From: Psychrobacillus sp. OK032
Lineage (GTDB): Bacteria > Bacillota > Bacilli > Bacillales_A > Planococcaceae
Direction of reading: 5' to 3'
Assembly (NCBI RefSeq): GCF_900111345.1
Contig: NZ_FOGY01000010.1
Span: 62,001-126,000, forward strand
Length of the DNA stretch: 64,000 nt
Below the pieces are notes generated by a model. It saw only the letters and a program-made list of their open reading frames with translations. It had not been told where the DNA came from and ran no database searches. This document shows positions 1-7,718 of the stretch, in pieces. The position numbers and the translations under genes were made by a program. Numbering within the stretch: the stretch's first letter is position 1; every line of letters starts with the position of its first letter.

Positions 1-527
1 AAACCAGTACCTGTGTTAGTAGGACAGCTTGTTAAATAACCAAATTGCTCATCAAACGCATAAGATACCTCTTTTTCTAAAACTCGGTCAATCGCATCGG
101 CCTGCTTATATGCTTCTTGAATTTGTAGACCCGGAAATAAGCATTGAATACGAATATGGTCTTCTTCATTGACCATTATGCTGACAGCCTCATCATCGGA
201 TATTAGAGCGGAACCAGTCATCGGAGAGTTTGCTAGTTTAGGACTGATTAAATGCTTTTCTACAAGCACTTGGCGACTCAATTCAGACAAGTCCTTTATT
301 TGAATGGAGGAAAAGTGCATCTGTAGATCCTCATTCGCATCTAGTAATGTAGCCGAAACGGATTGGTCAATTTTATGCGCTTCGTCTTCTGTAAATGCAA
401 GAGGAAATCGATATCCATTTAAGTTTCTTGCGAGTCGAATTCTTGTACTCATGACAATATCTGAATGCTCTCCATCTCCTGCCATCCAACTTGAAATCGA
501 ATTATCTAAAAAGCGTTCAATCGACAT
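1..527 (-). CDS. mcsB: Protein-arginine kinase McsB (N-terminal part; runs off the window)
   Basis: The reverse strand from the ATG at 527 reads without a stop to the window edge (175 complete codons). It begins MSIERFLDNSISSWM and carries STRIRLARN (about residues 27-35), NEEDHIRIQ and LTSCPTNTGTG, which are the arginine-binding and catalytic-domain signatures of the bacterial phosphagen-kinase family. McsB phosphorylates arginines on misfolded proteins and on CtsR, marking proteins for ClpCP and relieving heat-shock repression. Its start lies inside the last codons of mcsA (11-nt overlap), so the two are translationally coupled in the ctsR-mcsA-mcsB(-clpC) operon. clpC would be expected beyond the left edge. 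The C-terminal half is not visible. Confidence 0.96.
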   Translation of the reverse strand, partial: MSIERFLDNSISSWMAGDGEHSDIVMSTRIRLARNLNGYRFPLAFTEDEAHKIDQSVSATLLDANEDLQMHFSSIQIKDLSELSRQVLVEKHLISPKLANSPMTGSALISDDEAVSIMVNEEDHIRIQCLFPGLQIQEAYKQADAIDRVLEKEVSYAFDEQFGYLTSCPTNTGTG

Positions 528-1062
528 GCTTTTCTTCACCTCCAGCGGCAAGTTGATCTTCTAGTTCTCTTGCCTCATCCCTAAGCAATGCAGCTTCTTC
601 GAACTTTTCAGTTTCAATCGCATCTTTCATTTGCAATCTTATTGCTTCAATGCGTTTTTTCAATGCTATTTTTTCACCGAATGCACCTGGCGCTTTCCCT
701 ACATGTGCCACGTTTCCATTATGTAAACGTTTAAACACGGTAGGCAGTTGTCCTCGAAAACTATTGTAACAAGATGCACAACCAAACTTTCCTTCATCTA
801 AAAATCGTTGAATAGACCAACCACACACTTCGCATTCTAATGGAGTTTTTTTCTGTATATGCTGCATTGGTTGCTGATCTGTATGATTGAACCAGTTTGT
901 TAAAAGTTGATGGAGAGATAATGGATCATGTTTATATTCCACATAAAACGGGTGGAGACTATTTGCACAGACCTCACAATAATGTCGTTCAAAGTGTTCA
1001 CCGTTATGCACTTGCGTAACCGTTACTTTTGCTGGTCTTTGCTTACAATTTTCACAAATCAC
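517..1062 (-). CDS. mcsA: McsA, zinc-binding activator of the McsB arginine kinase
   Basis: This 181-residue protein starts MICENCKQRPAKV and has four CxxC pairs (CENC, CEVC, CEVC, CASC) forming two treble-clef zinc sites in the N-terminal two thirds. A UVR-like coiled segment near the C-terminus (LKKRIEAIRLQMKDAIETEKFEEAALLRDE) follows. McsA activates McsB and helps regulate CtsR in stressed Bacillales cells. It uses a GTG start preceded by GGGGTG and sits 21 nt after ctsR. Length and domain order match the family, so the identification is secure. Confidence 0.95.
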   Translation of the reverse strand: MICENCKQRPAKVTVTQVHNGEHFERHYCEVCANSLHPFYVEYKHDPLSLHQLLTNWFNHTDQQPMQHIQKKTPLECEVCGWSIQRFLDEGKFGCASCYNSFRGQLPTVFKRLHNGNVAHVGKAPGAFGEKIALKKRIEAIRLQMKDAIETEKFEEAALLRDEARELEDQLAAGGEEKHVD

Positions 1063-1083
1063 TTTTCAACACCCCGTTCATCT

Positions 1084-1551
1084 TCACTTTTTTTCATATT
1101 TTAATGTTAATAACATTGCACATAGTATACGCGCTCGCAACTCATCTCTTGCTGGCAGTGGAATAGCAAGCGTTGTTCGATTAAGGGCGGCTAATATGAG
1201 TTTTGCTTCTCGATTAGAAACAACTTCTTCGTCGATTAGTCGGAAGACAATATCTTCTGTTACCGATTCAGATGCACCATTTTCTAGACCTTGTATTATA
1301 TGCTCAATCAAATCAGCTTTCGTATGCGCCCGAACACGGAGGATTCGAATATATCCACCGCCACCACGTTTACTTTCCACTAAGTATCCGCGGTCTTGGG
1401 TAAATCGAGTATTTATCACATAATTTATCTGAGATGGGACACACTGAAACTTTTCAGCGATTTCACTTCTTTTTATTTCAATTTGTCCCTTACTCTCTTC
1501 TTCTATAATGGACTTCAAATACCCTTCAATAATGTCAGATATATTTTTCAC
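1084..1551 (-). CDS. ctsR: CtsR, repressor of class III heat-shock genes
   Basis: The 155-residue product (MKNISDIIEGYLKSIIEE...) has the winged-helix DNA-binding part in the first 75 residues (IAEKFQCVPSQINYVINTRFT) with the glycine-rich wing RGGGGYIRI that contacts operator DNA and is the target of McsB arginine phosphorylation. The C-terminal helical part mediates dimerisation. The start is GTG behind GAGGTGAGAAG. It is first in an autoregulated operon: a two-heptad CtsR operator lies immediately downstream of a near-consensus sigma-A promoter (1578-1625). In the known system it represses clp genes until heat or arginine phosphorylation releases it. Confidence 0.96.
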   Translation of the reverse strand: MKNISDIIEGYLKSIIEEESKGQIEIKRSEIAEKFQCVPSQINYVINTRFTQDRGYLVESKRGGGGYIRILRVRAHTKADLIEHIIQGLENGASESVTEDIVFRLIDEEVVSNREAKLILAALNRTTLAIPLPARDELRARILCAMLLTLKYEKK

Positions 1552-1577
1552 CTTCTCACCTCTTCTCGCAAACTGAC

Positions 1578-1625
1578 TTTGACTAACTTTGACTATATTA
1601 TAACGAGAAAATTATTGATGTGCAA
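1578..1625 (-). promoter_or_regulatory. ctsR promoter with CtsR operator
   Basis: On the minus strand TTGCAC (1620-1625), a 17-nt spacer and TATAAT (1597-1602) form a sigma-A promoter. Directly downstream lie two heptads AGTCAAA-GTT-AGTCAAA (1588-1594 and 1578-1584), matching the established CtsR box (RGTCAAA NAN RGTCAAA) except for the spacer. A degenerate third heptad follows. The position, just after the -10, would block transcription when occupied. Confidence 0.93.
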
Positions 1626-1664
1626 TTGATACGATTCTTACTTCAGTGTTCCCGAATTTTCGAA

Positions 1665-1705
1665 TAAAAAAACATAAATAGCCTTTAAATGTGGCTTGTT
1701 TTTTT
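1665..1705. terminator. Hairpin with A and T tracts upstream of ctsR
   Basis: AGCC (1680-1683) pairs with GGCT (1693-1696), extended by an A-rich 5' flank and a T run at 1697-1705. It resembles a rho-independent terminator that can work in either direction and might insulate ctsR from upstream transcription. The stem is interrupted by a bulge, so it is a modest call. Confidence 0.4.
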
Positions 1706-1718
1706 ACGCTTTGGAGAA

Positions 1719-1821
1719 GGTGCGGTATAGGGATACTGCGTCGTAAGAAGTGTCCGCTAGGATTTCCGCTGCCCTTGCGGTATTCAACTACGACGCATTA
1801 TCCCTAAATTGTGGCATACCG
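1719..1821. repeat. Intergenic inverted-repeat element, copy 1 (short form)
   Basis: The ends are inverted: ATAGGGATACTGCGTCGTA at 1727-1745 pairs with TACGACGCATTATCCCTA at 1789-1806, with further outer pairing of GGT..GG and CC..ACC. The centre carries GATTTCCGCTGC, a motif shared with the longer elements at 45719-45905 and 46088-46270. The rest of the 1552-1911 gap holds only the ctsR promoter and two hairpins. Confidence 0.75.
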
Positions 1822-1844
1822 TCTACTTAATTATTTCCCTAAGG

Positions 1845-1878
1845 ACAAAAAAACTACTAATCGCATGAATTAGTAGTT
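1845..1878 (-). terminator. Terminator of the rsgA-GNAT transcript
   Basis: A perfect 10-bp stem (AACTACTAAT at 1852-1861 with ATTAGTAGTT at 1869-1878) with a 7-nt loop is followed on the minus strand by seven Ts. It lies 34 nt past the acetyltransferase stop codon. Confidence 0.88.
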
Positions 1879-1911
1879 AAAAATGAATTCTTTTTTCAAT
1901 ATCTATTTTAT

Positions 1912-2361
1912 TCAACGATAAACCAGTTGAGTAATGACGAAGTTGGGCTCTACTTCGATATCCTTTGTTTTAGAAAATCCAAAACGTTCATACAATCGGA
2001 TAGCCGGTGTGTTTTTAGCTCCTGTTGTTACAACTATTTGTTGAACGGACTGTTTAGTAGACAATAGGTATGTTAACAACAAAGATGCAATGCCCCTTCT
2101 AAAATAATTCGGATGAACAACAAGCCTACAGATGTCGATCAGTTCTGTCGTTTCTGTAAACGAGATAAATCCTGTTAATTTTAACCCCTCAAAATTACCA
2201 AGAAAAATTTCATCGGAACTCATAAGGCTTTGAGAGGTGTCATTTAGCTGGGGAATTCCATTAAACTGTATGAGCTCCGCTTCTATTTGATAGGCTGGGA
2301 GTTGGACTTCCAACAGTTGATCTGCTATCTCTTTTTGGCGATGATTAAGCAACTGTATCAT
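1912..2361 (-). CDS. GNAT-family N-acetyltransferase
   Basis: This 149-residue protein has the GNAT core: a beta strand ICRLVVHPNYFRRGIASLLL (about residues 77-96) containing the acetyl-CoA pyrophosphate-binding R-R-G-I-A motif, and the C-terminal AIRLYERFGF segment typical of the fold. The substrate cannot be deduced. It lies 21 nt downstream of the rsgA paralogue behind a good RBS (AAAGGAG), so both are probably on one transcript ending at the hairpin 1845-1878. Confidence 0.87.
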   Translation of the reverse strand: MIQLLNHRQKEIADQLLEVQLPAYQIEAELIQFNGIPQLNDTSQSLMSSDEIFLGNFEGLKLTGFISFTETTELIDICRLVVHPNYFRRGIASLLLTYLLSTKQSVQQIVVTTGAKNTPAIRLYERFGFSKTKDIEVEPNFVITQLVYR

Positions 2362-2382
2362 CCTGGTCTCCTTTACTGCCGT

Positions 2383-3438
2383 TTATTTTTTCTTCGAATA
2401 ATTACTTCTCTGTGTTTTCGCAATTTGTATCCATTTATCGCGCTCTACTTTTCGAGCAGCGACATCGTTTTTTCGTTCGATGTGTGCAAGTTCTTTCATT
2501 AATTTTATATAGCTTTTATATCGATCTTCTTTTAATACACCTGTGTATATCGCTTCTTGTATAGCGCATCCTGGTTCTTTTTCATGCTTACAATCTCGGA
2601 AATGACATCCTTCCGCTAATTCTTCAATATCTTTGAAACTTGCGCTAACTCCCTCGCTTGTATCCCAAAGTTGAAATTCTCGCATTCCAGGAGTGTCGAT
2701 TAATAAACCACCGCCTGGAAGTAGTGTAAGCTCTCTATGCGTCGTTGTATGCCGTCCTTTACTGTCGTCTTCTCGAATATCGTTAACAGCCATTACTTCT
2801 TCACCAGACAAAGCATTAATTAAGGAAGACTTCCCTACTCCTGAGGATCCTAAAAGTGCACCAGTTTTACCCGCCGACAAAAGATTCGCTAAGCGATCGA
2901 TCCCTTCTCCTGTTACACTGCTAACCGCGAATATATCTACACCAAATGCAACCGATTCAGCTTCACTTATATAGTACGTCAAGTCCTCACATGTATCTTT
3001 TTTTGTTAGAACAACTACAGGCGTCGCTCCAGAATCCCATGCTGCTAACAAGTAGCGCTCCAACCTGCGTATATTAAAATCGTCATTCAGGGACATCACA
3101 AGAAAGACATAATCGACATTTACAGCGACTAACTGAATTTCTATTGTTAACCCAGCCACTTTTCTTGAGAACTGAGAGCTACGAGTAAGCACTTCATGGA
3201 TAATTCCTTTTTCCTCTCCTGGCATTTGTTCCAGTACAACCCAATCTCCAACTGCAGGAAATGCCTCCCGACTATGATCAAATTTAAACTTTCCAGAAAG
3301 AGAACATAGCCATTCTCCTTCGTTTGTTATTACTCGATATAAATGTTTATGCTCTAAAAGGACGCGACCTACAATTCCACTACCTTGCTTTTTTTCTTCC
3401 CATTTATCGTTCCAACCATATTTTTCGATTAAATTCAA
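2383..3438 (-). CDS. rsgA: Ribosome small-subunit-dependent GTPase A (RsgA/YjeQ type, paralogue)
   Basis: The 351-residue protein has an N-terminal OB-fold, then a circularly permuted GTPase domain whose motifs appear in the order G4 (TKKD), G1 (GSSGVGKSSLINAL) and G3 (DTPGMREF), and a C-terminal zinc motif (C-H-F-R-D-C-K-H ... C). RsgA checks late 30S ribosome maturation and releases RbfA. The start is TTG with AGGAGG seven nt upstream. It is about 50 residues longer than B. subtilis CpgA and is not next to prkC/rpe, so it may be a second, YjeQ-length copy; this is inference. A GNAT gene follows. Confidence 0.92.
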   Translation of the reverse strand: MNLIEKYGWNDKWEEKKQGSGIVGRVLLEHKHLYRVITNEGEWLCSLSGKFKFDHSREAFPAVGDWVVLEQMPGEEKGIIHEVLTRSSQFSRKVAGLTIEIQLVAVNVDYVFLVMSLNDDFNIRRLERYLLAAWDSGATPVVVLTKKDTCEDLTYYISEAESVAFGVDIFAVSSVTGEGIDRLANLLSAGKTGALLGSSGVGKSSLINALSGEEVMAVNDIREDDSKGRHTTTHRELTLLPGGGLLIDTPGMREFQLWDTSEGVSASFKDIEELAEGCHFRDCKHEKEPGCAIQEAIYTGVLKEDRYKSYIKLMKELAHIERKNDVAARKVERDKWIQIAKTQRSNYSKKK

Positions 3439-3511
3439 TTTAACTTCCTCCTAATTTTCGGTAGAAAAGCTATAGTACCTATGTCTATTTAGACACTGTA
3501 GCTAGACAATA

Positions 3512-3549
3512 TAAAAAACCATGACTGCACGAATCAGCAATCATGGTTT
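3512..3549 (-). terminator. Terminator hairpin between ykfD and rsgA
   Basis: A 13-bp stem with one mismatch (AAACCATGACTGC at 3516-3528 with GCAATCATGGTTT at 3537-3549) is followed on the minus strand by a T run. With the hairpin at 3580-3607 it gives a double stop behind the dpp-ykf operon. Confidence 0.8.
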
Positions 3550-3579
3550 CCCGGTCATTAGAAAAGAAGCATATCAAAT

Positions 3580-3607
3580 AAAAAAGTATAAAAAACTATA
3601 CTTTTTT
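3580..3607. terminator. Bidirectional terminator after the dpp-ykf operon
   Basis: A perfect 11-bp stem (AAAAAAGTATA at 3580-3590 with TATACTTTTTT at 3597-3607) gives a U tract on both strands. It lies about 120 nt past the ykfD stop. The remaining 3608-3728 stretch shows no gene. Confidence 0.78.
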
Positions 3608-3728
3608 AGATATATCTAGAGTGGGACATCATGAACTTACTGATTCGTGGATTTAAAATTAAATTTGCCATAATGCCTCACTCCTTTTCTTTAAGTTATT
3701 TTCAGAATACAATAAATTCAGCGGAATG

Positions 3729-4691
3729 TCAATTATACAAATGACACGCAATAAAATGTCCAGCTTCCTGCTCTTTCCAAGCAGGCTTTTTTTCTGCACA
3801 AATAGACATTGCATGTGCACAGCGTGTTCTAAAAACACAGCCAGAAGGTGGGTTTATCGGACTCGGAAGCTCGCCATACAATAAAATACGTTCACGTGCT
3901 TCCTCGATATCTGGATCTGGAATTGGAATTGCCGATAATAATGCCTGTGTATATGGATGCAACGGTTTCTCGTACAACTGGTTACTCGTTGTGAGCTCCA
4001 CCATATGCCCTAAATACATTACTCCAATCCGGTCAGAGATGTATTTCACCATTGATAAATCATGCGCAATAAATAAATAAGTTAATCCTTTTTCTTTTTG
4101 TAATCGTTGCAGTAGCTTTACTACTTGTGCTTGAACAGAAACGTCCAATGCCGAAATAGGTTCATCCGCAATGATAAATTCAGGATCTAACGCTAATGCA
4201 CGAGCAATTCCTATACGCTGTCTTTGCCCACCAGAAAATTCATGAGGATAGCGGTTAGCGTGATCCCTGTTGAGACCCACATCTTCCAATAACTCGTAAA
4301 CTCTATTTTTTAACGCCTCTTTGGATTTATACAGTTTATGTACTTCCATTGGTTCCGCAATTATTTCGAGCACAGTTGAACGTGGGTTTAGCGATGCGTA
4401 TGGGTCTTGGAAGATCATTTGCATCTTTTTAAGATATTCTTTTCGCTCTTTATCGTTCATTTCGTGTACGTTTTTATTTTCAAACAGAACGTTACCTTGT
4501 GTTTTATTGTACAATCCTAAAATCGTTCTACCTGCAGTAGACTTTCCACAACCAGACTCTCCAACCAGGCCAAATGTTTCCCCTTTTACAATATCAAAAC
4601 TAATGCCATCTACCGCTTTTAACGTTTCACCATGTCCTAGCTCAAAATGACGCTTTAAATCTTTTACGGATAATAGAACTTTTTCCGTCAT
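3729..4691 (-). CDS. ykfD: Peptide ABC transporter ATP-binding protein YkfD (OppF/DppF type)
   Basis: The 320-residue ATPase has Walker A GESGCGKST, the signature FSGGQRQRIGIARAL, Walker B FIIADEPISALD and a switch histidine (FIAHDLS). The C-terminal oligopeptide-transporter extension ends with the cysteine pattern GCVFRTRCAHAMSICA. It is the last gene of the dpp-ykf operon, 11 nt after ykfC, and probably pairs with DppD to energise the DppBC permease; B. subtilis YkfD has the same position. RBS GGGGGG lies 5-6 nt before the ATG. Confidence 0.95.
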   Translation of the reverse strand: MTEKVLLSVKDLKRHFELGHGETLKAVDGISFDIVKGETFGLVGESGCGKSTAGRTILGLYNKTQGNVLFENKNVHEMNDKERKEYLKKMQMIFQDPYASLNPRSTVLEIIAEPMEVHKLYKSKEALKNRVYELLEDVGLNRDHANRYPHEFSGGQRQRIGIARALALDPEFIIADEPISALDVSVQAQVVKLLQRLQKEKGLTYLFIAHDLSMVKYISDRIGVMYLGHMVELTTSNQLYEKPLHPYTQALLSAIPIPDPDIEEARERILLYGELPSPINPPSGCVFRTRCAHAMSICAEKKPAWKEQEAGHFIACHLYN

Positions 4692-4702
4692 GCAAATCCC
4701 CC

Positions 4703-5626
4703 CTAAACGGCATACCTTCTCACTGCACAGATTTCCTTCTCAAGCTTAGAACCTTCTAACTCCATAATTTCAACCGTTTTCCCCGTAGAAGGCGAATGCA
4801 ATAATTGACCATTTCCATAATAAAATCCAACATGGCGAACCGAACCTGTTCCCTCATCATTCGCGAAAAATAGTAAATCCCCTTTTTTCCATGAGGCCAT
4901 ATCATGTATCGAAACTTCTTCACCGCTTTTAGCCTGGTCACTTGCATCACGAGGGATCAAATATCCACATGCCTTCAGCATATTGTATGAAAATCCGGAA
5001 CAATCATAGCCGTACGGAGACATTCCTCCCCATAAATAAGGAAGATCTAAATATTGTTCTCCTAAAGCTACGACCTCTTCCGCTGATCTCTTTGAAAACT
5101 GTTCCATAGACATAGCAACATCCGCGTATTTTTTTCGAAGCAACGCTTCCCCATGAGGGGTTTGAACATAAAAGTAGAATGCATCTTCTGAGATAACTGG
5201 AAGTATCGTATTAAATGGAACGACAAGCAACGGCTTCTCTTCTTTATCCCACAGCTGTACTTTCACGGCTGATACACGTGCAATGCCAATAGGATTCAAA
5301 CATGTTGATTTCTTTAATTGCTTTACTGGAACCCAGCCAGGATACCCCCGAGAATCTTTTTTAGAAGGTTGCCAAACTGCAATAATTTTTGCCCAATCTC
5401 CTTCTATTTTTTCTACCAGCACTGGCTCCCCGTAAAGAAGTTGCGTTTGTACTCGATTTTCATCACAAAGAGCAAGTCGCTCTTTATACGATAATGCTTC
5501 AAGCCACTCAGCTAGTAATACTGGATTCGAAGTTGCAGGTGTATCCAACTCTCTCGCTGAAGCTGGCTCCGTCCAAACAGTTGCTACCTTTACAGAACAT
5601 GCCCACTCATGCACTACCGTTGACAT
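4703..5626 (-). CDS. ykfC: YkfC, gamma-D-glutamyl-L-diamino acid endopeptidase (NlpC/P60)
   Basis: The first ~170 residues hold SH3b-like domains (GDWAKI, GYPGWVPVKQL), and residues ~180-300 an NlpC/P60 cysteine peptidase with C209 (YDCSGF), H265 (RHVGFYYG) and H277 (LLHSPSTG). In known YkfC the enzyme cleaves D-Glu-diaminopimelate bonds in imported murein peptides that carry a free N-terminal L-Ala. There is no signal peptide, consistent with cytoplasmic recycling. It lies 11 nt after ykfB and 11 nt before ykfD in the conserved operon. Length 307 is normal. Confidence 0.95.
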   Translation of the reverse strand: MSTVVHEWACSVKVATVWTEPASARELDTPATSNPVLLAEWLEALSYKERLALCDENRVQTQLLYGEPVLVEKIEGDWAKIIAVWQPSKKDSRGYPGWVPVKQLKKSTCLNPIGIARVSAVKVQLWDKEEKPLLVVPFNTILPVISEDAFYFYVQTPHGEALLRKKYADVAMSMEQFSKRSAEEVVALGEQYLDLPYLWGGMSPYGYDCSGFSYNMLKACGYLIPRDASDQAKSGEEVSIHDMASWKKGDLLFFANDEGTGSVRHVGFYYGNGQLLHSPSTGKTVEIMELEGSKLEKEICAVRRYAV

Positions 5627-5637
5627 TTATAGACCCC

Positions 5638-6720
5638 CTATCCGATCTCCAAACGTGAAATACCAAGTCCAGGCTCTTTCGAGAACGTCATCTTACTTCC
5701 TTCGTAACAAACTCCACCAACAACTAAATCTTTCGCAAGCATGAGCGGTGCATCAAAATCGAAGAATTGAATATTCGGTTGGCTAGCGGCAAAGTGAGCT
5801 GCCGCAGTAATCCCTATCTTTGTTTCAATCATACTTCCAACCATACATGCCACTCCATTTGCTTCTGCAAGCGCGTTAATCTTTTTAGCATGGTGAATAC
5901 CTCCAGACTTCATTAACTTGATATTAATCAAATCTGTAGCCCGCATTTCTAAAACTCTTTTAGCGTCTATAACAGAAAACACACTTTCATCCGCCATAAT
6001 TGGTGTATCTGTACGCTCTGTTACATACTTTAGCCCTTCTAAATCATGAGCAGGAACTGGTTGCTCGACTAATTCAATCCCTAGTCCAGCATCTTCCATC
6101 GATCGAATAGCTCTAACTGCTTCTTTTGCATTCCATCCTTGGTTTGCATCAAGTCTTAGCTTCGCCTCATTTCCAACTCGGTCTCGTATGGACTGAATAC
6201 GTGTAATATCATCTTTTATATTACCTATTCCAACTTTTACTTTCAGCATATGAAATCCTTCCTTTACGTAACGCTCCGCATCTTCAGCCATTTCATCTGG
6301 TGCGTTCACACTTACTGTAAAGTCGGTCTCCAATGTATTGCGATACCCTCCTAAGTATTGATACAGAGGAAGTCCTGCTTGACGAGCGATTAGATCATGT
6401 ATGGCCATATCGACTGCCGATTTTGCACTTGTATTTCCTACAATTGATGCATTTATCTTTTGAAAAATATGTTCACTTTCGGAAAGATTAAGCCCGATTA
6501 ACTGCGGTGCTATTATTTCATTAATCGCATACCGAATACTGGCCATTGAATCTCCTGTAATTACATGAGTCGGAGGTGCTTCACCATACCCTACCACTCC
6601 TTCACTACTCGTGATTTTTACATAAACGGAGTAAGCGGTAGTAACTGTCCGAAGCGCCGTTTTAAACGGCTTAGTAAGCGGAATTGCTACGTCAAACGTT
6701 TCAATGGATTGAATATTCAA
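5638..6720 (-). CDS. ykfB: YkfB, L-Ala-D/L-Glu epimerase
   Basis: This enolase-superfamily enzyme (360 residues) shows the muconate-lactonizing subgroup catalytic set: KVK (K160, K162), D191 (LRLDANQGW), E219 (VEQPVP), D244 (MADESVF) and K268 (NIKLMKSGG). It epimerises L-Ala-D-Glu, freed from murein peptides by YkfA/YkfC, to L-Ala-L-Glu. A longer reading begins at a TTG at 6741, but AAGGGGG lies 8 nt before the TTG at 6720 and the resulting N-terminus (MNIQSIETFDVAIPLTKPF) aligns with the B. subtilis protein, so 6720 is preferred. Confidence 0.95.
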   Translation of the reverse strand: MNIQSIETFDVAIPLTKPFKTALRTVTTAYSVYVKITSSEGVVGYGEAPPTHVITGDSMASIRYAINEIIAPQLIGLNLSESEHIFQKINASIVGNTSAKSAVDMAIHDLIARQAGLPLYQYLGGYRNTLETDFTVSVNAPDEMAEDAERYVKEGFHMLKVKVGIGNIKDDITRIQSIRDRVGNEAKLRLDANQGWNAKEAVRAIRSMEDAGLGIELVEQPVPAHDLEGLKYVTERTDTPIMADESVFSVIDAKRVLEMRATDLINIKLMKSGGIHHAKKINALAEANGVACMVGSMIETKIGITAAAHFAASQPNIQFFDFDAPLMLAKDLVVGGVCYEGSKMTFSKEPGLGISRLEIG

Positions 6721-6733
6721 TTGGTTTTCCCCC

Positions 6734-7657
6734 TTATTCAACTCCTGGCAAGATAGTAAGAGTTAAGCTATCTGCATCTAGTACTGCCTCTGCTCCAAGT
6801 GGAACTGCGAAATGTGGTTCGCAATGCCCTATTTTGAAGCCCTTCACTGCTGGTTTCCCTAATTGGCCTATATAATGATCGAGCACTTCATCTAATGACA
6901 ATGAAATTGGACGTTTCTTTGGTTCTGCGTCTTTAAAGTCCCCAATTACAAAACCAGCTGCTTCTTCTAGTTTTCCCGCTTGCCTTAGCTGATTGAGCAT
7001 TCCATCTACTCGGTAAGGTTCTTCACCAATGTCTTCTATTAACAACAACTTCCCCTTTGTGTCTACTTCATACTTTGTTCCGATTCCACTCGCAAGAAGA
7101 GATAGATTTCCTCCCGTTAATTCACCTCTCGCCACTCCTGCCGAAAGGCTTTCTAAAGGGGAAATCGCTGCTGTATAGTGAAGTTCCATTGGTTCAAACA
7201 ATTGCTGAAACATTTTCTTCGAGAAATCGGAAAAAGTATCCTTTCCAACATCAGATGCGAGCATTGGACCGTGGAAAGTAACGATATCCGAGTAAATATT
7301 CATACTTGTATGTAAAAAAGTAATATCGGAATAACCCCAAAATATCTTTGGGCACTCATTCATTAATTGAAAATCTATTTTATCTGTGTACCTAGCAGAA
7401 CCATATCCTCCACCTGCACAAATAATCCCTGCTATATCAGAGTCAGCAAACATTTCATGTAAATCTACTAAACGTTCTTCATCCGTGCCCGCTAGATAGC
7501 CATACACATTTCCTACACTTTTCCCCATTTTATAAGACAATCCTAACTCCTCTAAAAAGGTTAAAGAATGTTTTAACTGCTCAAGGTTTGGTGGACTGGA
7601 AGGTGCAATAATTCCAATCGTGTCTCCTTGTCGTAATCGTTTAGGACGAATTTTCAT
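6734..7657 (-). CDS. ykfA: YkfA, LD-carboxypeptidase/MccF-like peptidase
   Basis: A 307-residue serine peptidase of the S66 family (LD-carboxypeptidase A/MccF). The nucleophile elbow is GYSDIT, and C-terminal GDFKDAEP and the FKIGHCEPHFAVPLG block carry the conserved glutamate and histidine of the Ser-Glu-His triad. It is predicted to trim murein tripeptides/tetrapeptides in the cytoplasm. The ATG at 7657 is chosen because AAAGGAGAAG lies just upstream; a reading from 7684 lacks an RBS. It follows dppE after a GC-rich hairpin and abuts ykfB. Confidence 0.93.
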   Translation of the reverse strand: MKIRPKRLRQGDTIGIIAPSSPPNLEQLKHSLTFLEELGLSYKMGKSVGNVYGYLAGTDEERLVDLHEMFADSDIAGIICAGGGYGSARYTDKIDFQLMNECPKIFWGYSDITFLHTSMNIYSDIVTFHGPMLASDVGKDTFSDFSKKMFQQLFEPMELHYTAAISPLESLSAGVARGELTGGNLSLLASGIGTKYEVDTKGKLLLIEDIGEEPYRVDGMLNQLRQAGKLEEAAGFVIGDFKDAEPKKRPISLSLDEVLDHYIGQLGKPAVKGFKIGHCEPHFAVPLGAEAVLDADSLTLTILPGVE

Positions 7658-7689
7658 AGTTATCTTCTCCTTTTTTGTAAACAAAAGGG

Positions 7690-7711
7690 GCGGCGCCTAA
7701 TAAGGCACCGC
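7690..7711 (-). terminator. Intra-operon hairpin between dppE and ykfA
   Basis: Stem of 9 bp (GCGGCGCCT with AGGCACCGC, one G-U type mismatch) and loop AATA lie 8 nt past the dppE stop. The following CCCTTTTG is a poor U tract. It could be a partial terminator or an RNA-stabilising 3' structure that keeps the binding-protein mRNA more abundant than the ykf part. Confidence 0.55.
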
Positions 7712-7718
7712 ATCTTTT

